A stretch of 64,000 bases of DNA from Acanthosepion lycidas (lineage: Eukaryota; Mollusca; Cephalopoda; Sepiida; Sepiidae), in the NCBI GenBank assembly GCA_963932145.1, contig OZ010582.1, positions 10,562,774-10,626,773 on the forward strand. The letters are read 5' to 3'. Below are positions 1 through 12,999 of the stretch, piece by piece. The notes beneath the pieces are model-generated. The model had not been told where the DNA came from. It saw only the letters and a list, made by a program, of their open reading frames with translations, and searched no databases. Position 1 is the first letter of the stretch; each line of letters opens with the position of its first letter. The position numbers and the translations under genes were made by a program.

Positions 1-82
<82 letters not shown>
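1..82. repeat. (TA)25-(GA)16 compound microsatellite
   Basis: A pure TA tract of 50 bases runs straight into a pure GA tract. The array is cut by the window edge, so its full length is unknown. Confidence 0.98.
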
Positions 83-86
<4 letters not shown>

Positions 87-304
87 TAAGAGGATAAACA
101 AAAACTCTTAGCATTCTTATCTGAATTTTGATCTTTCTTCTTCACTCTGTAATTTCCGGCCGATGTTATTAATCTAGAAATCTGAATCAAGTAAATTGAA
201 AACAAAACATATTAAAAATATAAATATTTGTTGTGTAAAAGGAATGCACTTTTCATATATAAGTGTACTGAGATATGTAACTCTAAAAATCTATAGATGA
301 CTTT

Positions 305-307
305 TAA

Positions 308-377
<70 letters not shown>

Positions 378-397
378 GCCAATCTATTCATTATCTA

Positions 398-454
<57 letters not shown>

Positions 455-496
455 ATATATATATATATATATCCATCTATCTATCTCAGTCACTTC

Positions 497-553
<57 letters not shown>

Positions 554-567
554 GCCAATCGCTTCCT

Positions 568-645
<78 letters not shown>

Positions 646-656
646 TCAGTCATTTC

Positions 657-697
<41 letters not shown>

Positions 698-700
698 TTA
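305..700. repeat. Compound (TCTA)n/(TA)n/(TC)n microsatellite
   Basis: Three blocks of TCTA tetranucleotides alternate with TA and TC tracts. A short non-repetitive linker (around TATGCCAATC) recurs between blocks, so the array looks like a duplicated higher-order unit. The apparent 92-134 codon frames here (SIYLSIYL, YIYIYI) are only repeat translations. Confidence 0.97.
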
Positions 701-3640
701 ATGGCTCTCGCGTTATTAGCCATTTAAAATTTTCCCTAATTTCAAAAACATAAAAGCGATCCACAGAATAGTTGCATTATTCATATATAGGATATTCAAT
801 ATAATAGGTAAAAATTATATTTGACAACCAGAAATTCCCCTGATGTGTCCACCCTTTCATTAATTTTACTGTATTTGTCATGATTTCTATTATTAGTCGG
901 CTTACGCGTGCTACAAAAAGGTAATGTTTTCATGAAAATACTATAAATACAAAAAGCACAAAGTTTACAAAAACATCTAGAAAAATATCAAAAATATGTC
1001 CGAATGACATCAAAGTTATATATACAATGTTAACTGTATTATTCATGTTTTGAAACTAGTATTAGAATTTGTTTATACATTGGTTTCCTGAGCTGCAACT
1101 TTATATGAAATAGATATCACCGTCTTCAAAATAGTAGTCCACATTTCAGCTTTGTTTCCAAATTTCGGGCTGTCAAATAAAACTATTCTCTTTGAAATGT
1201 ATCACAAGTTTTCAATCAGTTTGAAAATGGAATGAAAAGTTTTGCCACTTAAGTAAATTTACAAAAAAAAATGTTATCCAGATATTCATTAGTTTTCTAT
1301 TTCGAATTCGATGGAGTAATGTCGTACATAAAAAAAATGAGCTTCTAAAATATTTGGCTTCATCTTGAAACCATGGTTCCATCAAATTTGATAAAGACTT
1401 TATGCTTTGAGCTTATATCTTAAAACCACGCGGAAATCGAGAATAGTCGGCATCGATCGACTACCAATAATGCACATGAACACTGCATTCTAGACGTCTG
1501 ATTCGTCGAGGGTTGTTTTTTTTCCCCCACCAGTGAGCTTATATTCCAATCATCTCGTACATCAAGGTTGACACTCCTCGATAAAAAAAAAAAAAAAGCA
1601 CAATGGAAGAATGGGTCTTTTTGCCTACGGTTTCTCATTTCATTCGATTTTCATAATGAATCTCTTTTAAAAGAGGTTTTTTTTTTTTTTCATATTGTCA
1701 CTTGATTTAAAACACTTTGTAATTTTTTAAAAAATAATTTCTCACCTCCATGGCTCGACTAAGACATTTGTTAAATAAAATCTCTTGATACGAGGCACAG
1801 ATCTACACGCCTTCGTGTTGACGATCTCATCGACATTGATGACTTCAAATGCGTCATTGGGATTGTAGGGTTTCTGATTTATTTATTCGCAAAGATTATG
1901 CAGATGTAGCAATCAAAAGCATTCTAATCAGGAGAGTTAACTATTGTGCATACTGGTGTTATCCAGCATTTTTACCATTATATCAGCACCTACTTTAGAT
2001 TGTGGCATCAAATCTGCATGAATATCACATGGCCATAATTTTTAAGTGTCCCCAGGAAGAATTTGATTTACATCATCGGGGGTACGTTCTGTATCACCTG
2101 ATACTCCTGATTTTCATTTTAGTCGAAGATTTTTCTTTTTGTTTTTGGGGAAGAACCAACGTATGCCGGGATTCTCTGGGTGATTAAGATTGTTCATCAA
2201 GGGCATTGCAAGGATAACAATAATGTCCTTTGTCTTTTCCGATATGTAATACCATTTCCTCATATTGTAAAACTTGTAAGTATTGTGCACCACACGTCAA
2301 ATAATAAACTCTATTAATTGAAACAACTAGGCCACAAAGTGAGAATCGAACTCACTACACAGAATAATTTCAGGGAATAGTAAAGATTACTCAATTCTTT
2401 GCTTTTCCTTAACAATTGCCACAACTTTTTGGTTTAGCTAATTTACCGTTTTCTAAGGTATTCTTAATGTCATGTCGCTTTATGAATTAAATGATTTGGT
2501 TTATTACATATGAATTAGGCAGCATTCCTGATATAATTATTATATATGAATTGGTTTGCATTCAATTTTGATTATCATATATTATTCTTAAACATGCAAG
2601 GGAAAATTATGAACGGGTATTTTTTTACGTTTGTCATGGTTTAAAATTCAAGCTTCCTTTCTTTTAGGCTATAGAGCTAAATCTACTCTCTTAAGCCATA
2701 AAGTTTATGCTCCATTCAAGGCTATAGAGTCCAGTCTACTCTCGTATCTAACCCATAACGGTGGAAGGAAGAGACGGCGTCTTCCCCAATGGCATTATTG
2801 CGAATGTGAACGCAATCGATAGCCAGAAATTGAAATCGGCTTGCCAATTCAATATATCACGTCTCTATCCGTCAGACGACAAATGCACCTGTTTTTTTAG
2901 TCATCCAATCTGACTTGTTATTAAACATTAATCATTGACGAAACGCATATATATAAATCAGTGTGAATTTGTGCTTATATATAAGGACTTGCTGAAAATA
3001 TCTTAGCCCTATCAAGTACGGATTAAAAATGATTATTCATAAAAACTGACTTTCATTCATATATCTACAGTGCTATTTTTATATATACATATCTATCTAT
3101 ATGTCTAGATATGTACTGCACTTTTATATCATTAGCAGAATTATTTCAAAACTAACGTTTAATCATAAAATAATATTTTTTGTAGACAAATATATTTTAA
3201 GGAGAATTATCATCTCTAAATTAAGATAAGTTGTTGAGGATTGGATAGAAATTAAATCCATCAAAATCCGATTACTGCGTTGTGTGAGCCATTTTAATCT
3301 ATTACTAACAATGAGAAGAAAAGAACTCTTCAAACACGTACGTCTATAATTCTGCGACTAGCAATTTTATCCTTTTACTTAATATTTATGAGGAAGAATA
3401 TATGAGAGGTCACTTATATTTGCTAAACGTCGCCGTTTGAATATTTCTTTACTGCATGAAACGGACACTTGCAGAACTAGACTGGTGCCTCTCTAAAGAC
3501 TAAATTCTTATTATTATCCTTCCATTTTTGGACCTGTAATGCTTTTTACATTCTATATTGAACACTCAGAATTGTGGAACGGTAACTTTATAATAATAGT
3601 TAATATATACACCGGTATATGAACAAAATGATGTATATAT
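701..3640. other. No gene recognised
   Basis: AT-rich single-copy-looking DNA with A and T homopolymers near 1587-1600 and 1678-1690. Frames at 1420-1638 (minus), 2002-2187 and 2631-2822 (plus) show no recognisable domain. Around 2668-2750 a short degenerate duplication repeats GGCTATAGAG followed by TCTACTCTC. Nothing else can be supported. Confidence 0.5.
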
Positions 3641-3646
3641 GTATAA

Positions 3647-3990
3647 GCACGTGATCGAATGGTTAGAAAGTTCCCATTCTGATCAGGTGACTAGGGTTCG
3701 AATCTCACAACGGTTGATTGGTCAGGAAGGAGACTTCCTGATGTTGTCGGACTGGCAGGGTTGATCCCAGCGTGAAAAATTGTCCCAAGCCTTGTGAGTG
3801 AAATTTGGTAGACGAAATTCTTGGGGCCGTCGACAATTGTGCTACCGCGAAGTCACAAATCATCGTGGCCGAGGGCTTGAGCGTGTTGGCCTTTGTTAAA
3901 ATTGTGGATCGCGCTAGATAATACGCTAGATAACACGTTCTTTCCCAGAAACTGTAACTAAGGTCTGCTTAGCATAGTTGCCGTATAAAC
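3647..3990 (+). repeat. tRNA-derived SINE, family 1
   Basis: The head (3647-3712) reads like a tRNA with an A-box-like segment (TGATCGAATGGTTAG) and a canonical B box (GGTTCGAATC at 3694-3704), the two parts of an internal RNA polymerase III promoter. A body of about 270 bases with no coding potential follows, as expected for a tRNA-derived SINE. I see no second copy in this window, so the ends are approximate. An unrelated pol III relic remains possible. Confidence 0.7.
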
Positions 3991-4019
3991 CACAGGTGGG
4001 CAGATTAAATATACATATG

Positions 4020-5960
4020 TATATTGATGGAATATAATCGTTTTACCTCGGTTTGGTCTTCGAGGTTTCCAAGAATTTTAGAGGTGCACCCCTATATCGT
4101 CGTATCATCGACATAGTTGTTTACAAATGATCTGAGTATATTCACAGGCAGATAATTCATGTAAATTAAAAATATGATTGATCCTTGAAATGAACCCTGA
4201 GAGAGGCCTGCGTCGACGGGCAGGGCTTCAGAGGACTGGCTGTTAATAAATGCATTCCGTTAGGAAGGACGTTATAAGTGAGCAGACCCTTTCATAGATT
4301 CCATAGCTGGAGAATTTCTGTAGCAAACATTTGCGCCACACATTGTCAAAGACCTTCGAAATATCTAATACTGCGGTCCTCGAAGTATGTTTGTCGTCTA
4401 GAACCTCAATAATATTGTGTCTAACGGTAGTAAGGACGTCATCAGCGGAGACGGGCCGTTCGAAACCCATTCTGCTCTTCGCCCAAGAGACTATCCCGAT
4501 TTGTGTGCTCGACGACCTTCTTGTTAATTATAACACCAAAAGGTTACTGATAATAATGAGGGGGATGATGGGTCTATACTGGAAGGATGGAGATCGTTCC
4601 CTTGCGTTCTTGAAGACCGATCATACACTTGACTCATTCAATAGGCATGGGAACGATTTCTCCTTCAAGCTAACTTCGCTAACATCCGGGATAATTCCAG
4701 GTTGATATTCTTAAGGACAACTACTGGAATCTTGATTGGTCAGTTGGTTTCTTAGGGGCAAGACTTTTGATAAGCCTAGAGATTCACGTGTTAAAATGAA
4801 AATATTTCTGAGATTGTGCCCACTGAGACGTGAAAAGTTAGGGATGGATTTTGTTATCCAACGTTGAGTTTGACTCAAAGATCAATGCGAAGAACTTCTT
4901 CTGGTCGGTCGTGGAAGATAGGATCTCTGTTCATAATTTGGTTAGTGATCTCCCAGAATTCTTCTTTTCAAGCTTGAGTTGGAGAGCTTGATCGTAGGTA
5001 CATTTTGCGTTTACCAGAACGCTCTTGCCGCAATTTTGGGCGGTTCTGTAGCAGTAAGTGCTAGACTACACCACTCCCTGCGAAAGATATTGATGTGGTT
5101 CCTACGAGCAATCACTGCAGCGCATTCAAGTGTGAATCAGGGCTAATTGTTTTGTTTTTGCTGGTATTTTGTATTTATTTATAAAACTCTCCATTCCAGA
5201 AAGGATCCCTTTCGAGAAGAGGTCAGAATTTTCTGAGGAAGTGTTTGAAAAATGTAGAAAGGTGATCTTCCGTTATATAGAACAGTAAACTGCCCAATCT
5301 GTATTCGATTAGTAACAGGACGTCATTGATTTACCATCAGTCTGGGCACTGATTAGGAAATGATTTGATGGGGGATAAAACTTTTGCTGTGCATTTATCA
5401 GGGCAGGATATTAGAAAAAAGTTCGACGACGTTCTCATGCTGTCTTGTGGCGTTCGGGACACGGATAGTTTCTTCTATGATCTAATTAGTTCATAGGCGA
5501 TGGGAAAGGGGTTTACGATATCTACCTTCTTCATCGGTTTTATTCAAGTAAATTAAACTGGATGCTGGATATTGAATTCACCGCAGATATGAACAAGGAT
5601 AAATATCACGCGGAAGCACATATAAGGGAATCCAGGATCCTCATTTTGTGTTCCTAGAACAAAATCCCGTCCTTGATGTAGGCTCCGAATCCATGGCCGT
5701 GGCGCTATGATGGCCGTGTTTTGCTATAATCTGTGCGTATATTGAATTCCTGCAGTAGGATTGATGCATTGCTACCTGTTTCAGACAGAAACATTAGGTT
5801 GCGTTTGGGCTCGAGAAGATGGAGTTCCACTTCTCAAAATGTGGAACGGAGACCCTCTCACATTGATTGAGATCTTATACCTGGAGTCTACATTTGTTGA
5901 GGTTAGGTGTGCTAGTTTTATTCATTTTCTGTTTAAACGATTTCAGGTGTGTATCTGCTG
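4020..5960 (-). pseudogene. Non-LTR retrotransposon (LINE) relic with endonuclease and RT
   Basis: Read on the minus strand, decayed coding remnants appear in LINE order. Endonuclease-like sequence lies at about 5960-5500 (HGHGFGAYIKDG, as in AP-endonuclease LINEs). A basic linker follows at about 5100-4850 (DQALQLKLEKK, TDQKKFFAL). Reverse transcriptase begins at 4470-4243 with GFERPVSADDVLTTV and AVLDISKVFDNVW, where D of the LDxSKAFDxV box is the first catalytic aspartate. It continues with a QGS-like segment (GLSQGSFQGSIIFLIYMN) and the catalytic box YVDD at 4104-4115. Frameshifts and stops break every domain, so it is inactive. The motif style fits the Jockey/CR1 group; the clade is inferred. 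The plus-strand frame at 4331-4705 is its antisense shadow. Confidence 0.88.
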
Positions 5961-6036
5961 ATGGAAGCCTAGTATGCAGCGAGACAGACACACACATAGG
6001 AGATACCATGTGTAACAATCCATTAGTGAATTCTTA

Positions 6037-6114
6037 TTTCTTTTTGCGTTTAAATGCAACATTCTAAAGAACGCTAAAGCATAACTCAGGCGTTGCATTT
6101 AAACGTAAAAAAGA
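6037..6114. repeat. Small hairpin with 23-bp inverted arms
   Basis: Arms at 6037-6060 and 6092-6114 are near-perfect reverse complements (GCGTTTAAATGCAAC against GTTGCATTTAAACG) around a 31-base loop. It may be a MITE-like relic, but no target duplication is evident. Confidence 0.7.
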
Positions 6115-6297
6115 ACAATCAGTCATGGATAGCTGCACATATTTTTGGCTTACCACTATCAACCTTGATGAAAGAGATGGAAAATACTTGAGAAATAAAA
6201 GTGATTTTCACGGTTACAGTGCATCATTTGGTTGCAATACACGGGAAAATATCCGTGGATATGAAATGATTATGCTAAAAATAAGCAGACATAGGGT

Positions 6298-6302
<5 letters not shown>

Positions 6303-6357
<55 letters not shown>
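6303..6357. repeat. (TA)n microsatellite
   Basis: About 27 uninterrupted TA units. It abuts the 3' end of the minus-strand SINE that follows. Confidence 0.97.
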
Positions 6358-6653
<296 letters not shown>

Positions 6654-6659
6654 GTGTGT

Positions 6660-7729
6660 GTATTCAGATATACTATAATCCAATCGAAAAAAGTCGGAAA
6701 ATGACAATATTTTATTTGTATTTTCCAAATAAGGACAAATAAAAGATAGTATAAATTTTACACTAATGATTATTTATTCCGTTTTCCCACAAGCTTTGAC
6801 CCTACAAAGGTTGCATTTTATTTCTTCGTATTGAAGTACAAATGAAGCAGTTTTGATGAGTTCTTCACTTGGTACAAACTGCTAAGATTGCATTCAAGCT
6901 TATGAATAAATGAAGGACAAAATAACACTTCAAGTTAGAATGTTATGATTTAACCCGAGAATTGGGCAAAATATTAACTATAATTTGTCTGCACTTATAT
7001 AAACTAAATTTACGTAGAAAGCATTGATGATCAGAATGAAAGGCATTGTCAATGGTCGAATAAATTTTAAAGCAACTATTATGGAACTGTCATCTGGATA
7101 ATGTAAAAGCTTTGCAAATGGTTTTATTATAAATAAATAGGAAATAATTTTACTTTAGAATTGCTCTGAAAACTTAAAGAAAGGCATTGTTAATGGCCAC
7201 AAATTGAATTAATGGGAGTATTTTTTTTGTTTTTAGAGCAAAGAGCTATAATATGCCTGCCTGTGTATGTTTATTATGTAAGTGCATGTAAGTGTCCCTC
7301 TCTTAATTTCTATTTTCTTTCCCTCTTTCTGTGTTCTAAAGTGAAAATTGGACACAGAAAAAAATAGTTTAATGCTTTTATTACATATCATGCATTGCAA
7401 AGATTTTACGAATGAAATTTATTGTAAATATTTTGACTGCAAATACATAGAGAATCAAACAGAGTTAGGTTGCCCATGAACAAGAATTGATTTTTACTGG
7501 AAGGATACTGGTAATATAAGTATAGAATATAAATGTGTATATATAAATATACATCCATATGGTTGCGTTTGTGTACATTTAAATTTCCATCGGTATTTGT
7601 ATAAATGCATGAATGAACCGAACAAGTACAAAAAAGGTTTGTCTACGAAACTCTGGGGTCGGCGTAGTGAATATAGCATCAATCAGTTAAGTGACAAAAA
7701 TTATAATTGAAATAATGCTTTATGTATAT

Positions 7730-7731
<2 letters not shown>
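6660..7731. other. No gene recognised
   Basis: AT-rich DNA. A segment of about 30 bases with GAAAGGCATTGT recurs at 7039 and 7180 as a degenerate direct repeat. No domain-bearing frame is seen. Confidence 0.5.

Positions 7732-7768
<37 letters not shown>
7732..7768. repeat. (GA)n microsatellite
   Basis: Pure GA dinucleotide tract. Confidence 0.97.
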
Positions 7769-7771
<3 letters not shown>

Positions 7772-7941
7772 TTGGTTGGTGTAAGACTAGGAGGAGGATA
7801 ACCCTAAATTCAAAAATGTGTGGTTGGCTATGCACAAGCCTTCACCATTATAATCAAATGAGATATGTGGGTAGCCTGACTGTTGCTTCTAAGATCAGGA
7901 CTGCTTGACACTCATACTTCGAAAGCAACAGGACAATCCAG

Positions 7942-7954
7942 TACACACACACAG

Positions 7955-8033
<79 letters not shown>

Positions 8034-8040
8034 TATATAT
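7942..8040. repeat. (AC)n-(AT)n compound microsatellite
   Basis: An AC tract (one GA interruption) passes directly into an AT tract at 7981. Confidence 0.97.
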
Positions 8041-8164
8041 TCAAAAATTTTGGTTAAATAATCTAGATATATTATGCCTCTTTATTTGGTTTCGATCTTT
8101 TCATGTACATAATTTAATTTGTTGGTAGCTGTTGTAAATTGATTTAAAAAAAATACAAAATTTT

Positions 8165-8452
8165 CTTTCAAATAATTTTTTTAATTTCCCAAGTAGTTTC
8201 AATCTAATCTGAGACCATCTTCAAGGGGTTAAATTGTTTCACAGTTTACTCAAACATTAGTTGAAAATATATCTATATTTCATAAAAATAATAATAATAA
8301 GCAAAAAATTAAAAAAAAATCCTGGACGCCTTTTATGAAGATATTTAAAGACAAAAATGGATAAAGTCAATTATGAGTATAGCAACAAAGTCCTTAAATA
8401 TTTCTCAGCAAAATATTTTGTATACCTATATATATATACATGTATATAATGT

Positions 8453-8500
<48 letters not shown>

Positions 8501-8517
8501 GCATATATATGTTATAT

Positions 8518-8554
<37 letters not shown>

Positions 8555-8566
8555 GTATATATATGT

Positions 8567-8646
<80 letters not shown>

Positions 8647-8865
8647 ATAAAAATATAATAAATAAATAAAGAAAATGTTCCCTCCCTTACACTGTGGAAG
8701 AGGAAAAATACGTGATATTTGAATTTGAAATCTAGGACGCTGCATAAAGCAGTAAAACGAACAGTTAAAAATGTTTTGAATTTACAGAAATACATATATA
8801 CATTCGCAGACAATTTAAACCCCTGGAGATGGTCTCAGATGAGAGTGAAAGTACTTGAGAAAATG
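8165..8865. repeat. Inverted pair of Penelope-like terminal segments around a TA array
   Basis: About 60 bases at 8165-8245 recur inverted at 8800-8865; both carry GAGACCATCT followed by a CAAGTA/CTTGAG-type segment. Read outward from the hairpin core, each copy shows CTGRAGATGGTC, a short palindromic stretch, then GAAA. A relative lies at 26775-26812. The interior is mostly a (TA)n array with GTATATATGTTATATT interruptions (8455-8641). Assignment to Penelope-like termini is inferred from this hammerhead-like core; a generic foldback element is the alternative. Confidence 0.55.
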
Positions 8866-9008
8866 AAAATTATTCAGAAACTCGAGTAAAATTATTTGAA
8901 TATTTGCTGATCCATACATAATTGAATCATCTGTGGGAGAAGAAACTGGGTTACTGAAGAGACTTCAAATATTATTTATTTACGCAAGTGCACGCATAAA
9001 ATAACAGT

Positions 9009-9117
9009 AATAATAATAATAATAATGATAATCAAAGATCAAAAAATAGAATGTTCTTTTTTGTTGACATGCTTGTTCCTGCATATTGTCTTTGTCGATC
9101 TGGAAAAACATTCATCC
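9009..9117 (+). pseudogene. RLE-type LINE fragment, endonuclease part
   Basis: A short (AAT)n tract (9009-9030) is followed at once by coding remnants IIKDQKIECSFLLTC, matching RPDIVIKDQKAECAFLLTC in the copy at 62489. In RLE LINEs this PD...KDxK region belongs to the restriction-like endonuclease C-terminal to the RT. Homology breaks near 9117 and resumes near 9833 in the expected order, so the LINE looks split by an insertion. Confidence 0.7.
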
Positions 9118-9832
9118 TGGATAAGACGTTAAACTATATCCGTGTCCTAGGTAAGACGTTAAACTACGTCCAGCAGCAAGGCCTCTGATCGGGAGATTTT
9201 GAGGAGCGTTGAACCACCTCTTAATTGCTGGTGTTCCAACGTCCACCCTGACCCGGTGGTGTAGCACCTGTTAGGGTCCCTGGCATGGATAAATTGTTAA
9301 CTATTACCAGCAATACTTTTTTTGAAAAAAATTATTACCATCAATACAATTTTGAAGTTAATATATATTACCAGAAAAATATTTTAGACAAAACAAAATA
9401 TTACCAGCAATAAATGTTTTTTTGTCAGCATTAAATAACTCATTGAGGTCGATATGCCGTAAAACAAAATAAACCAAACCAATCTAAACCACAGATACGT
9501 ACTCTATTAATATGAATCTATCCTAAATATGTTGTCCACATTAAATAACACATTGAGTTTGATATGCCATTAGACAAAATAAACCAAACCATTCTAAACC
9601 AAAGAATACATATTCTATTCATTCGAATGTTTCCTAAAAATGTCGGTATTAAATTGAGATTGATATGCCATAAAACAAAATAAAACAAACCAATCTAAAG
9701 GACATAATATATATTCTATTCATACGAATCTATCCTAAAAAATGTTGGCGACATTAAATGACCAATTGAGGTTGATATGCCGCTAAACAAAATAAACCAA
9801 ACCAAACCAATCTGAAAAAAAATAAATATCTA
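9118..9832. repeat. Insertion of about 715 bp splitting an RLE LINE
   Basis: The left part carries two copies of TAAGACGTTAAACTA and a GC-richer stretch (9180-9300). The right part is a degenerate tandem array (separate entry). No coding capacity or obvious target duplication is visible, so the nature of the insert is unknown. Confidence 0.5.
9427..9825. repeat. Degenerate tandem repeat, about 107-bp unit, 3.8 copies
   Basis: Units start near 9427, 9535, 9644 and 9749. Each carries CATTAAAT, a TTGAGnTTGATATGCC segment, ACAAAATAAACCAAACC and TCTATTCAT-CGAATCTATCC. The last copy is truncated. Copies differ at many positions, so the array is not recent. Confidence 0.9.
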
Positions 9833-10163
9833 AATCTTGACAGAGAAATATAAAAAATGTTGCATATGAGGACATCAACAATTTCAATAGTAGTTGGAAC
9901 CCTCGGACTGATTGTAAATGTTCCGATAGATATATTCAAGGGATTCCTGGAAGCCAGTTCCTTAGAGAAATACAAGAAATTGTACTCACAGTTACAGCTC
10001 ACGCATTCTTCTGTGGTTTATCTATGTAAAACGAGTTTGATTTTAGGTCTTTTTTTTTTTACAAGAAATGAGCAGCGGAAGATGTCAGGAAAACATTTCT
10101 GACCTTACGTCTCTGGTTGGGATCCCGAAGGAAATATGTAGGCAACAGAAATCAAAGGAAATA
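9833..10163 (+). pseudogene. RLE-type LINE 3' end
   Basis: Remnants HMRTSTISIVVGTLGLIV and KYKKLYSQLQ align with the C-terminus of the copy at 62212, which ends in RRALSM and a stop. A T-rich 3' UTR follows, with GGGATCCCGAAGGAAATATGTAG like that at 62420, ending in (AAT)n at 10164. The protein is the downstream tail of the reverse transcriptase/endonuclease polyprotein. In-frame stops make it non-functional. Confidence 0.8.
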
Positions 10164-10165
10164 TA

Positions 10166-10231
<66 letters not shown>
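10164..10231. repeat. (AAT)n microsatellite between two LINE tails
   Basis: About 22 AAT units. It is the tail of the preceding LINE copy and directly abuts the next one. Confidence 0.97.
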
Positions 10232-10830
10232 TGCAAATCAGGATCAAAGCCTCGCAACCAGATCCCATCACTGTTACATAATCAAGGATGAATCTAACGG
10301 GAACTGTACGATCTGCGGAAAATATAATGAAATTCTCCACCATATTATCTTAAAATATCCGCAACTAGCAAAAAATGTATATACCCATTGACATAACAAG
10401 GAAGCGACATATATGCACTGGAAGATATACAAGAAGCACAAAATCGAAACCACTGAGAGATGGTATGACCACCAACCAAAATAGTTAACCAAAATAATGA
10501 TGTACCTATCGTCTGAGAAGTCAATTCAAACTGTCAGGGAAATAAAATCCAACAGACGTGATATTATCATAAAAGACTAGAAATTCCTTAAATGTATGCA
10601 TATTGATATAACAGTACCATTTCAAAGAAACTATCGAGAAATGTTCCAAATACAAGGACCTGGAAATTGAGATAAACAGGAAGTTGGCAATGAAGACTGA
10701 GACTGTGCAAATATTAATCGGGGCTCTGGACCACGTGAGAAAAGGTATGGACAATTTTACTAACAGTGTTCCAGGTAACATCAACATATTTGTTGCCCAG
10801 AAAATCGCCTTCTAGGAACATCCCATATAT
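10232..10830 (+). pseudogene. RLE-type LINE fragment with zinc knuckle and endonuclease
   Basis: Directly after the AAT array the plus strand encodes CTICGKYNEILHHII (first two zinc-knuckle cysteines at 10305-10316). It continues with YMHWKIYKKHKIETTERWY, a decayed DIIIKD endonuclease box, KYKDLEIEINRK and NSVPGNINIFVAQKIAF. This order (CCHC knuckle, PD..K-type endonuclease, short conserved tail) is typical of R2/R4/NeSL-type LINEs. The final Cys of the knuckle is lost (KYPQ) and stops occur, so it is dead. The minus-strand frames at 10274-10959 are its antisense. Confidence 0.85.
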
Positions 10831-10839
10831 TGGTATATG

Positions 10840-11690
10840 AAAAATAAATATGCATGGAAAAGAAAGAATGAATGAAATATATGAATGAAAGAAAGAGAAA
10901 AAGAAAGCGAATACAAAACGGAAATGGACAAAGAGGACAAAACACAGACGAACACACACACATTTATATATAAGTGAAGGAGGAAGAGAGAATGAAATTT
11001 TGAAGAAAGAATGAATGAAATAATCTAAGAAAGAATGAAAGAAAGAAATACAAAAAGAAAGAGCAATAAAGTGATAGAGACACAGAGAAATATACTAAAA
11101 GAACTGAATGACTATATTAAAAGAAACTGTTATTTTAGGAAAGAAAATATATTGAAGAAATAAAGAAACTTATGAAAGAAACATATTGAATTTCGTGAAG
11201 TGTCTCTAAGTCCGAAATAGCATTGAATGTCACAACAAAAAGAAACAGAGTAGAAACGTATAAATTCTAAGAAATCAATGAAAAATTTGAAAACAAAAAT
11301 GGACAAAAAATAAATATACAGTCAACGTTATATATGAAATAAAATAAAGATGAAAAGATTTATGTGAAACGTTTTGCTGAAAATAAAGTCAGCAAAAAGA
11401 GAGATAAGAAAATGGAATTCGCAATGTAAGGTTACAGCGTGCGCATTTGAATTACCGCATTTGTGTGTGCGTGTGTCGGAAGCTAATCGCCTAAAATCAG
11501 ACGGAAATTTTTAACTTGCCACCAGAATAATAACTTTTTGAATTAAGATATATTTGAATAGCGCACAACATTCGGCTGGTACAAAAATATAGCTTTACTG
11601 CATCCATCTTGCTATTAGCCAAATACTATTTCCCGGGAAATAATATTGCGTGTGGGCACGCACATACACACACGTACACATATGGACATA
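10840..11690. other. Purine-rich low-complexity DNA, no gene
   Basis: About 500 bases are dominated by GAAAGAAAG/GAATGAATGAAA on the plus strand. Antisense frames (FFSFFHS) are composition artefacts. A GT-rich stretch and a SmaI-like CCCGGG at 11632 follow. No gene is supported. Confidence 0.6.
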
Positions 11691-11694
11691 AACA

Positions 11695-11809
11695 ATAACA
11701 CACGCAAACACACACACACACACACGCAGAGAGAGAGAGAGAGAGAGAGCAACGCACGCACACACACACTCACATATACATATATATTTTAAAAATTTTT
11801 ATTGTTCAA

Positions 11810-11885
<76 letters not shown>

Positions 11886-11890
11886 CATAA
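11695..11890. repeat. Compound (CA)n/(GA)n/(TA)n microsatellite
   Basis: CA tracts interrupted by GA, then (TA)n at 11812-11878. CA/TG-rich DNA continues on both sides to about 12080. Confidence 0.95.
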
Positions 11891-12269
11891 ACATACGCCA
11901 TTGCGTTTGCTGAAAAGTTATCGGCTTATCACACTGATAAGAATTTGGTAAAAAAGCCGACCTCGTCGTACTGAAAACATTTCATCACCTCCCTGTATGT
12001 GTGTGTGCGTGTGTGTGTTTATATATGAGTGTATCAGTATGAGTCTTTGTGTATGTGTGTGCGCATGTGTGTGTCTATGTGTTAAAACGAGATGTAGACA
12101 GATAAATATTCGTGTTTATGCATGCATGCGTGTCTGGGTGGATGCATATATCTTCAATAGCTACAATCAAGAAAAAATGTATTTGCAGACATATAAATGT
12201 GTCTGTTTATTTGTTTGTTTCGATATAAGAGGAAAGGACAACAATGATGTTTCAAAGTTTACTCTACTA

Positions 12270-12990
12270 TATATTTGCCGATATTTAATACCTTTTTTAA
12301 ATATGGGGAATCCAGCAATGGTTGAATTTACTTCATTTGGAGAGTAAGTTCCAGGAGAGAAACATTTTACGCCTTCTTGTGCTCAGGTTTTCCACTGACG
12401 TAAAGTCGGGCGTCTATATTGAATCAATAGCTATTTCTACTTCAAGGAAAGTTGGTTCCCTGTATTGTGACAGAAAATCTTTCTCGTCACAATCCATCTT
12501 GCATATTTATAAATCTACTATTCGTCCGTGCATTGAATACAGTTGCCAAATCTGGTTTTGTTATCCTGTTCTAAAGCTCGAGATTCTTGAACTTTCAAAG
12601 AACGTTCTGTAATGTGATCGATCGTGACCAAGAATCACGACGGCAGTTTCCTTCTCAACGACGTAACCTAGCTTCTCTCTGTCTTTTCTACAAATATGTT
12701 CATGGCAACTATTCTGATGAGCTTTCCCCACCGCCTAATATCTCCATTATATGAATTTAAGCATGCTACTAGGCTGGCAATTAGGTCTCACTAGGTTCTT
12801 TTCTCACACTTCTAACTTGTCGGAATCCCTTCCGTTTTCTCGCCTTTCTGCTACTAACAATCTTCAACAATTTACACGCATCCTCAATCGATATCTTCTG
12901 TCTTCCAGAATACTGTTCTTTTATTGTCCCTTCCTCACTCGTCCTCACTGAGTTTACTCGTTTTTTTTCATTCCCTTTAACCCCACCACC
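12270..12990 (+). pseudogene. Jockey/CR1-like LINE 3' relic
   Basis: Plus-strand remnants from the end of a LINE ORF2: RKVGSLYCDRKSF, then ILHIYKSTIRPCIEYSCQIW, a hallmark downstream of the RT catalytic core. Then come LxxLSKNVL, SQRRNLASLCLFYKYVHGNY-type sequence in shifted frames (12640-12710), and LNRYLLSSRILF. Several frameshifts break it. The same C-terminal region recurs at 34215, 34560, 39070, 46730, 47640 and 54090, so this is the most repeated LINE family here. Clade assignment rests on motif style. Confidence 0.85.
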
Positions 12991-12999
12991 TCCCGAGTC

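Noticed and set aside
297..753. Three overlapping frames of 92-134 codons
   Set aside because: They are translations of TCTA/TA microsatellites (SIYL, YIYI) in different registers, with no non-repeat coding.
4331..4705. 124-codon plus frame
   Set aside because: Antisense of the reverse transcriptase relic (GFERPVSADDV on the minus strand).
9427..9825. A CRISPR-like array
   Set aside because: Units of 107 bp are repeated throughout without unique spacers, in a eukaryotic context.
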